From NCBI GenBank assembly GCA_947595415.1, contig CANQER010000065.1:1-5886 (forward strand): a DNA stretch of 5,886 bases, written 5' to 3'. Below, piece by piece: positions 1-4,348 of the stretch; position 1 is the first letter of the stretch, and each line of letters opens with the position of its first letter. Source of the stretch: an uncultured Bacilli bacterium. GTDB taxonomy: Bacteria > Bacillota_I > Bacilli_A > RF39 > UBA660. A program made the position numbers and the translations under genes. Below the pieces are notes generated by a model, which saw only the letters and a list, made by a program, of their open reading frames with translations, had not been told where the DNA came from and searched no databases.

Positions 1-349
1 ATAATAAAAGTTCATTTATATCAACCCCTAAATTTGAAGCATCTTTAGGATCTAGTGAGTGTTCAGCATCAATAAATGCTACCTTCCCACCTTTTTTTTG
101 TGCCTCAGCTATTGCATGTAGCGCAAAAGTAGTTTTACCAGATGATTCAGGTCCAAATATTTCAATAATTCTTCCTTTAGGATATCCTCCAATACCTAAA
201 GCAATATCCAAAGAAATTGAACCAGTTGAGATAACATCTATTTTTTGATGTTCATTTTCTCCTAGTTTCATTACAGAACCTTTTCCAAATTGTTTTTCAA
301 TATCTAATAGTACTTGATCCAAAGTTTTATCATTGGTTGTTTTAACCAT
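1..349 (-). CDS. recA: RecA recombinase, N-terminal part (C-terminus beyond window)
   Basis: RecA forms ATP-dependent filaments on single-stranded DNA, drives strand exchange in recombinational repair and stimulates LexA self-cleavage. The 116 readable residues begin [20 protein letters not shown] and contain the family blocks [11 protein letters not shown] (21-31), [20 protein letters not shown] (41-60), the Walker A motif GPESSGKT (66-73, Lys72) and FIDAEH (92-97), whose Glu96 matches the catalytic glutamate of E. coli RecA. The ATG at 349 is chosen because GGAGG (357-361) lies 7 bases upstream and the N-terminal length is normal. Full-length RecA is about 340-350 residues, so roughly two thirds is off the left edge. 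Small oddities are AEHSLDP where AEHALDP is usual, and [10 protein letters not shown] without the usual aromatic residue after DP. It has its own promoter and LexA box. The identification is secure. Confidence 0.97.
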   Translation of the reverse strand, partial: MVKTTNDKTLDQVLLDIEKQFGKGSVMKLGENEHQKIDVISTGSISLDIALGIGGYPKGRIIEIFGPESSGKTTFALHAIAEAQKKGGKVAFIDAEHSLDPKDASNLGVDINELLL

Positions 350-373
350 ATCATTTCCTCCAATTCTATACTA

Positions 374-402
374 ATTTTACACTAAAAGATAACCTTTGTC
401 AA
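374..402 (-). promoter_or_regulatory. recA promoter (sigma-A type)
   Basis: Read on the minus strand, a perfect -35 TTGACA (402-397) is followed after 17 bases by TAAAAT (379-374), one mismatch from TATAAT. The expected start of transcription is near 367. This gives a leader of under 20 bases that includes the GGAGG ribosome binding site at 361-357. It is the best promoter match in the window. Confidence 0.85.
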
Positions 403-438
403 TAGAAAAACGAACATTTGTTTATAAAAGTTATCTTT
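385..438. repeat. inverted repeat bracketing the recA SOS box
   Basis: The arms aaagataac (385-393) and gttatcttt (430-438) are exact reverse complements, 9 base pairs, with 36 bases between them. Allowing one bulged base at 394, they extend inward by three more A-T pairs (395-397 with 427-429). One arm lies in the recA promoter spacer and the other lies upstream of the LexA box, so the repeat encloses the -35 and the operator. It could be a second operator or a weak long-loop terminator for cls, or it could be chance in AT-rich DNA. Confidence 0.4.
411..424. promoter_or_regulatory. LexA/SOS box of recA
   Basis: The plus strand reads CGAACATTTGTTTA, matching 12 of 14 positions of the Gram-positive LexA (DinR) consensus CGAACRNRYGTTYC, including the core GAAC-N4-GTTT. 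It sits 8 bases upstream of the recA -35, a placement similar to the Bacillus recA operator. It implies LexA repression of recA and induction by DNA damage. The site itself is seen. LexA binding is inferred, and no lexA gene lies in the window. Confidence 0.8.
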
Positions 439-476
439 CTACATATATTATACATTTTAGATTAGGTTTTTCCTTT

Positions 477-1985
477 TTATAGTAAAGGAGAAAATATTCT
501 AACTATTGATTCAATAGCTTTTTGAAAAAAGTTTCTATTTTTCCAATCTTGCCAAGTTATTTGAGTACTTTTACTAAGATCTTCTTCGTAATCTTTAACA
601 AGTTTAGAAATACATTCATCAAAATAAAGTAAAACTGTATCTTCAAAGTTTAATTCAAAACTACGATAGTCAAAATTAACAGTTCCAACACTAGCAATAT
701 CATTATCAATGATCATGACTTTACTATGAATAAAGTGTTTATCGTATTTGTATATTTTAACTCCTGCTTTAATTAATTCACTAAAATAAGCTTCTGTTGC
801 TTTATAAATTAAGAATTTACCTTTATCATGAATACCTGGTACAATTATTCTAACATCTTTTCCAGATAAGGAAGATATTTTTAACGATGTTATTATTTCT
901 TGATCTAAAATAAGATATGGAGTAGTTATCCAAATACGATTGTTAGCTTCATTAATCATTTTAAAAAATGTATTTTTTATAAAATTTTGGGAATTATCAG
1001 GTCCATCTGCTAAAATTTGAATAGCTGTACTATGATTGGTTTTCTTTCTTGTAATGTATTTTTTATCATCTAGTAAATCACCTGTTGTATGAAACCAATC
1101 TTTGATGAAAATCATATTCAAATCTCTTACTGCACTACCTTCAATAACTATATGAGTATCACGCCAAAATCCATAATAAGGATCCATATGGGCATATTCA
1201 TCTGCTATATTAATTCCTCCTGTAAATCCTATTTTGTTATCTATTACCACAATTTTACGATGATTTCGATAGTTGATACTTGGTCTAAATATTTTAAAAC
1301 TGATTTTGTTAAAACAAGCTGTTTTTATGTTATTTTGATTTAACTGTTTGATTATTTTGTTTGATAAATCTACACATCCTAAATCATCATAAAGGATTTT
1401 AACTTCAACTCCTTCTAAAGCTTTTTCGATAAGGATTTTTTTAATTTTATCAAACACATAACCATCTTTTATTATAAAGTATTCTAAATGAATAAACGAT
1501 TTAGCTTTTTGTAGTTCTTCGATTAATCTTTTATATAAATTATCACCATTAGTTAGTATTTCTGCTTTATTGTTTATAGTAATAGGAACATTACTAGTAT
1601 TATTGATAAATCTAATAATATCTTTTTTATGTCTTAAGTTTTCTACTACTTTAGTTATATTTTCCCTATCTTTTTTTAGTATTTTATCCATCTCAACATC
1701 AACAGTAGCTAAATCATCAAATTTTTTAAAGCGATTGTATTCAACTCCTAAAATGAAGTAAAATAAGAATCCTACTACTGGAACAAATAAAACTAAAATT
1801 GTCCAAGCTATTTTAGATTCTATTTTTTTCTTACCTAACATTATTGATATAGCTGTTACTATGGATGTTACATTGATAATTAAGACTTCTAAAGCTTGAT
1901 ATTTAGGTGGTAAATTATAGTTAAGTACGATAAATCCTAAAATTAAAGCTAATAATATTATAATTAATAGATGACTTCTTTTCAT
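477..1985 (-). CDS. cls: cardiolipin synthase (phospholipase D superfamily)
   Basis: This membrane enzyme condenses two phosphatidylglycerol molecules into cardiolipin and glycerol. The 502-residue protein has the standard bacterial Cls length and order. Hydrophobic segments lie at about 5-22, 33-50 and 57-80, the last (SKIAWTILVLFVPVVGFLFY) being the PLDc_N domain. Two catalytic HKD motifs follow: H242-R-K244 with Asp249 in NHRKIVVID, and H420-S-K422 with Asp427 in HSKVMIID. Each is followed by the usual Gly/Ser/Asn signature (GFTGG; GTVNFDYRSFE). The ATG at 1985 overlaps the TGA of the upstream prepilin gene by four bases (ATGA). No good Shine-Dalgarno lies just upstream (GTGTGAACA), so translation is probably coupled to the prepilin gene. 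I see no strong terminator after the TAA at 477-479. The Cls family is certain. The exact lipid substrate is inferred from family. Confidence 0.95.
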   Translation of the reverse strand: MKRSHLLIIILLALILGFIVLNYNLPPKYQALEVLIINVTSIVTAISIMLGKKKIESKIAWTILVLFVPVVGFLFYFILGVEYNRFKKFDDLATVDVEMDKILKKDRENITKVVENLRHKKDIIRFINNTSNVPITINNKAEILTNGDNLYKRLIEELQKAKSFIHLEYFIIKDGYVFDKIKKILIEKALEGVEVKILYDDLGCVDLSNKIIKQLNQNNIKTACFNKISFKIFRPSINYRNHRKIVVIDNKIGFTGGINIADEYAHMDPYYGFWRDTHIVIEGSAVRDLNMIFIKDWFHTTGDLLDDKKYITRKKTNHSTAIQILADGPDNSQNFIKNTFFKMINEANNRIWITTPYLILDQEIITSLKISSLSGKDVRIIVPGIHDKGKFLIYKATEAYFSELIKAGVKIYKYDKHFIHSKVMIIDNDIASVGTVNFDYRSFELNFEDTVLLYFDECISKLVKDYEEDLSKSTQITWQDWKNRNFFQKAIESIVRIFSPLL

Positions 1986-2350
1986 TGTTCACACATATCT
2001 TTGTCGACTAATTCATAAACATATTTTCCATTAGAAACACTAATTTGAACAGTTTTGTTTAAGTCGATATCATTTCCTTTGGAATCAGTAAGACTACTTA
2101 TATTATTGTTTTCTTTTAGGGTCATTAAAGTTATACAATATGTATTATCATTAATTATAGGATAATCGTTTTTGTTTTGTTCAATATAGTTTTCTGTTGC
2201 TTCATAAATTATTTTTAAGGTTGATTGATCTAAAGCTTCTTCTCCATCTGTTAGTTGTTTTACAATATTTGGTAGAGTAACTAAACTAATGACTGCAAGT
2301 AAGGTTACGACTGTAATTACTTCGATTAAAGTAAATCCTTTATTCTTCAT
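1982..2350 (-). CDS. small type IV prepilin / pseudopilin-like protein
   Basis: The 122-residue product has a textbook class III signal: MKNKG followed by FTLIEV. A prepilin peptidase would cut after Gly5 and methylate Phe6. Glu10 is the conserved Glu5 of the mature protein and Pro27 is its Pro22. Residues 6-30 form the hydrophobic assembly helix. The remainder (for example IIYEATENYIEQN, 47-59) continues the helix and then becomes a small polar domain with two cysteines, C72 and C120, which may form a disulfide. GGTGAT (2354-2359) precedes the ATG by 3 bases. The size resembles ComGC-type competence pilins and minor pilins, but nothing fixes which. No pilus assembly ATPase, PilC or prepilin peptidase gene lies in the window. 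It is translationally coupled to cls, an unusual partner. Family confidence is high; the specific role is unknown. Confidence 0.88.
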   Translation of the reverse strand: MKNKGFTLIEVITVVTLLAVISLVTLPNIVKQLTDGEEALDQSTLKIIYEATENYIEQNKNDYPIINDNTYCITLMTLKENNNISSLTDSKGNDIDLNKTVQISVSNGKYVYELVDKDMCEQ

Positions 2351-2365
2351 TATATCACCAATACA

Positions 2366-2394
2366 ATTATACTATTAAACCATTAAAAAAACAA
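2366..2394 (-). promoter_or_regulatory. candidate promoter of the prepilin-cls operon
   Basis: On the minus strand a perfect TATAAT (2371-2366) lies 17 bases downstream of TTGTTT (2394-2389), which matches only the first three bases of the -35 consensus. The -35 overlaps the stem and T-tract of the rpmF terminator. Transcription would begin near 2359, right at the GGTGAT ribosome binding site. The -10 is convincing and the -35 is weak. Confidence 0.5.
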
Positions 2395-2409
2395 CTATTC
2401 AGCTGTTTT
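2385..2409 (-). terminator. intrinsic terminator of yceD-rpmF, overlapping the rpmF stop codon
   Basis: On the minus strand AAAACAGCT, loop GAAT and AGTTGTTTT form a stem of up to 9 pairs with one G-U wobble, running into a T-tract at 2391-2385. The ascending arm is made from the last codons of rpmF, and the TAG stop (2397-2395) begins at the end of the loop. Confidence 0.75.
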
Positions 2410-2592
2410 AGTATCATTTTCAATATTTATTACTTCTTTTCCTTTGTATGTTCCACAACTAGCACAAACACGATGTGGTCTTACTGGATTACCACACTTA
2501 GGACATTTAGTTACTGCATTTTCACTAATTTTATAGTGTGTACGACGCATTCTTTTTCTTGTTTTGCTTGTTTTTCTAAATGGTACAGCCAT
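2395..2592 (-). CDS. rpmF: 50S ribosomal protein L32
   Basis: L32 is a small zinc-ribbon protein of the large ribosomal subunit. The 65-residue product starts [20 protein letters not shown], the family signature, and is strongly basic in its first 20 residues, which contact 23S rRNA. Cysteines at 30, 33, 43 and 46 (CPKC and CASC) make the zinc-binding ribbon, so this is the zinc-containing version of the protein. The ATG at 2592 is supported by AAAGAGGTG (2599-2607), 6 bases upstream. It lies 19 bases downstream of yceD and is transcribed with it, the standard bacterial arrangement. An intrinsic terminator overlaps its stop codon. The identification is secure. Confidence 0.98.
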   Translation of the reverse strand: MAVPFRKTSKTRKRMRRTHYKISENAVTKCPKCGNPVRPHRVCASCGTYKGKEVINIENDTKTAE

Positions 2593-2611
2593 CTATTACA
2601 CCTCTTTCTTA

Positions 2612-3052
2612 TTATTCTTCAGTTGGTTCAATTAATTTCCAACCTTCTCCTTCTAATTTTATCCCTTTAGCTTTTTCGCTAACAACTCGCATGGGAATTT
2701 CCATTAATATATTTTCCCATATTATTGGTAAAATATCAATAGTATTTTCCAACTTTTTGGTATTTTCGTCAATTTCTTTTAAAATTTCTAATAAATTACC
2801 TTCTACTAAGGTATCTATTTTAACGTCTGTTGGTTCTAAGGTAATAGAACAAGGTAAAACCATAATACCAGTTATTTTAATATAAATCATTATATTATTT
2901 ATGTTATCTTTGTATATTTCACCTGTTACTTTGGTATTTTTAAGTTCAATTATTTCTGTTGTTTCTAAGGTAGGTTTATCAATATTTACTTCTTCGTCAA
3001 TTAATATTTCTTTACAAATACCACTACGTAGTTTAGTTATATCTATTATCAT
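2612..3052 (-). CDS. yceD: YceD family protein (DUF177), large-subunit rRNA accumulation factor
   Basis: The product has 146 residues. YceD/YlbN proteins are small cytoplasmic proteins encoded next to rpmF in most bacteria and are linked to 23S rRNA accumulation. The molecular role is not settled. Recognisable blocks are MVLPCSITLEP (64-74), corresponding to the family's PC-x-R-x-LEP region, and DILPIIWENILMEIPMRVV (106-124), the family's most conserved stretch. Only one cysteine of the frequent paired motif is present in the first block, as in several Bacillota members. The ATG at 3052 has GAGGTG (3057-3062) 4 bases upstream. rpmF follows after 19 bases, so the two form one transcript from the promoter at 3071-3099. 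Family assignment rests on both motifs and gene order. Confidence 0.9.
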   Translation of the reverse strand: MIIDITKLRSGICKEILIDEEVNIDKPTLETTEIIELKNTKVTGEIYKDNINNIMIYIKITGIMVLPCSITLEPTDVKIDTLVEGNLLEILKEIDENTKKLENTIDILPIIWENILMEIPMRVVSEKAKGIKLEGEGWKLIEPTEE

Positions 3053-3070
3053 ATTTCACCTCGTGATATA

Positions 3071-3099
3071 ATTATACATAATTTGTTTATAAAAATCAA
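3071..3099 (-). promoter_or_regulatory. yceD-rpmF promoter
   Basis: On the minus strand TTGATT (3099-3094), spacer of 17, then perfect TATAAT (3076-3071). The predicted start of transcription near 3064 falls only a few bases before the GAGGTG ribosome binding site, so the leader is very short. The promoter overlaps that of tmcAL on the other strand. Confidence 0.7.
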
Positions 3100-3109
3100 A
3101 TAATTATGT
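3076..3109. repeat. inverted repeat at the centre of the divergent promoters
   Basis: ACATAATT (3076-3083) and AATTATGT (3102-3109) are exact reverse complements with an 18-base spacer. The repeat is centred at about 3092.5. The two opposed -10 elements (3071-3076 and 3110-3115) sit almost symmetrically at its outer edges. It could be an operator shared by both promoters, or a by-product of two mirrored AT-rich promoters. Confidence 0.4.
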
Positions 3110-3115
3110 TATGAT
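3086..3115 (+). promoter_or_regulatory. candidate tmcAL promoter
   Basis: TTTATA (3086-3091), spacer of 18, then TATGAT (3110-3115); the -10 has one mismatch. The start of transcription would be near 3122, where the AGGTGAT ribosome binding site (3122-3128) begins. An alternative -10, TATAAA at 3115-3120, would leave almost no leader. Confidence 0.5.
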
Positions 3116-3131
3116 ATAAATAGGTGATTTT

Positions 3132-4256
3132 ATGAAAGTGGGAATAATTTGTGAATATAATCCTTTTCATAATGGACATTTATATCATTTAAATGAGGTT
3201 AAAAAATTGTATAAGGATGCAACCATAGTTTTGATTTTAAGTGGGAATTTTACTGAAAGGGGTAATATTAGTCTTTTAAATAAGTGGGATAAAACTCGTA
3301 TTAGTTTGGAGTTTGGTATTGATTTGGTTGTTGAACTACCTTTTTGTTTTGCTAGTCAAAGTGCTGATATTTTTGCTAAGGGAGCGATTAGTTTACTTGA
3401 TTATTTAAAGGTTGATGTTTTGGTTTTTGGTAGTGAGATTAATGATATAGATAAGTTAAAAGAAGTTGCGAATATTCAATTAACTAATAAAGATTATGAT
3501 AGTTATGTTAAAAAATACCTAGATGATGGTTATAATTATCCTACTGCTTTAGGAAAGGCTTTAAATCATTTTACTGATTTTATTCCTAGTAGTCCTAATG
3601 ATTTACTTGGATTAAGTTATATTAAACAGATTATTAGTTTAAATAGTAATATTAAACCTGTTTGTATTAAAAGGACTAATGATTTTCATAGTGTTAATAG
3701 TGATGGTAGTATTATTAGTGCAAGTGGTATTAGAAATTTGATTAAAAATAATGAGGATATTTCTTTATATGTTCCTTTTATTGTTACTAAGTATTGTTTG
3801 AAGAGTTTATGTTTGGATAGTTATTTTAATTATCTTAAGTATAAGATTATTACTAGTGATGATTTGTCTATATATCAAACTGTTGATGAGGGGTTAGATA
3901 AAAGGATTAAGAGGGTTATTAATGATTGTGACAGTTTTGATGAGTTGATTGATAAGGTTAAAACTAAGAGGTATACATATAATAAGTTGAGTAGGATGTT
4001 TACTCATATTGTTTGTGGGTTTACGAAAGAGGAAGCTAGTAAATATAATAGTATTAGATATATTAGGGTGTTAGGATTTAGTAGTAAGGGTAGGTCTTAT
4101 TTAAATGAGATTAAAAAGGATATTGATATAGATATAGTTACTAATTATAGTAAGTATGATGATGATATGTTAAGATTAGAGGAAAGAGTTAGTGGGGTGT
4201 ATTCTTTGATTACTGGTTGTAAGGTTAGTGAGTTAGAGGGTCCTTATAAAAAATAG
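3132..4256 (+). CDS. tmcAL: tRNA(Met) cytidine acetate ligase TmcAL (YlbM family)
   Basis: TmcAL activates acetate with ATP to acetyl-AMP and transfers the acetyl group to C34 of elongator tRNA-Met, giving ac4C at the wobble position. It is cytoplasmic and unrelated to the acetyl-CoA-dependent TmcA. The 374-residue protein opens with GIICEYNPFHNGH (4-16), the HxGH-type nucleotidyltransferase motif (H13, H16). Further family blocks are SGNFTERG (37-44), DLVVELPFCFASQSADIFA (64-82), VFGSE (98-102) and SASGIRN (196-202). The C-terminal part is less conserved and somewhat shorter than the roughly 415-residue Bacillus protein. The ATG at 3132 has AGGTGAT 3 bases upstream. Divergent yceD-rpmF is the same neighbour as in Bacillus. 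The coding strand of its second half is remarkably poor in C. The gene ends with an intrinsic terminator. Confidence 0.93.
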   Translation: MKVGIICEYNPFHNGHLYHLNEVKKLYKDATIVLILSGNFTERGNISLLNKWDKTRISLEFGIDLVVELPFCFASQSADIFAKGAISLLDYLKVDVLVFGSEINDIDKLKEVANIQLTNKDYDSYVKKYLDDGYNYPTALGKALNHFTDFIPSSPNDLLGLSYIKQIISLNSNIKPVCIKRTNDFHSVNSDGSIISASGIRNLIKNNEDISLYVPFIVTKYCLKSLCLDSYFNYLKYKIITSDDLSIYQTVDEGLDKRIKRVINDCDSFDELIDKVKTKRYTYNKLSRMFTHIVCGFTKEEASKYNSIRYIRVLGFSSKGRSYLNEIKKDIDIDIVTNYSKYDDDMLRLEERVSGVYSLITGCKVSELEGPYKK

Positions 4257-4273
4257 ATTTATGATAGTTAAAG

Positions 4274-4304
4274 AACTATTTCAATGATTTTGAGATAGTT
4301 TTTT
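4274..4304 (+). terminator. intrinsic terminator of tmcAL
   Basis: AACTATTTCAA (4274-4284), a 5-base loop TGATT and TTGAGATAGTT (4290-4300) form an 11-pair stem with one G-U wobble, followed by TTTT and further T-rich sequence. It begins 17 bases after the tmcAL stop codon. Confidence 0.85.
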
Positions 4305-4319
4305 ATTATATTATTGATT

Positions 4320-4348
4320 AAAAAAATTTAAAGCTTAAGCTTTAAATT
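4320..4348 (-). terminator. perfect 24-base palindrome plus T-tract; terminator of the pilin-lectin gene
   Basis: The arms AATTTAAAGCTT (4325-4336) and AAGCTTTAAATT (4337-4348) are exact reverse complements. As RNA they would form a 10-pair stem with a TTAA loop. On the minus strand the stem is followed by seven T (4326-4320), so it is a plausible intrinsic terminator, though with only two G-C pairs. Its first base is the last A of the TGA stop. Its position directly behind the variable-looking gene end also resembles the hairpin/cruciform that follows the variable region in some diversity-generating retroelements. Confidence 0.7.

Noticed and set aside
430..460. TATAAT-like sequence on the minus strand between cls and recA (around 446-451) as a second recA promoter
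   Set aside because: No credible -35 lies upstream of it, whereas the TTGACA-17-TAAAAT promoter closer to recA is complete.
1089..1761. Plus-strand frames opposite cls
   Set aside because: They are antisense shadows of a gene with complete HKD motifs and have no supporting start signals.
2473..2885. Plus-strand frames opposite rpmF and yceD
   Set aside because: Both are antisense to well-identified genes and overlap each other in different frames.
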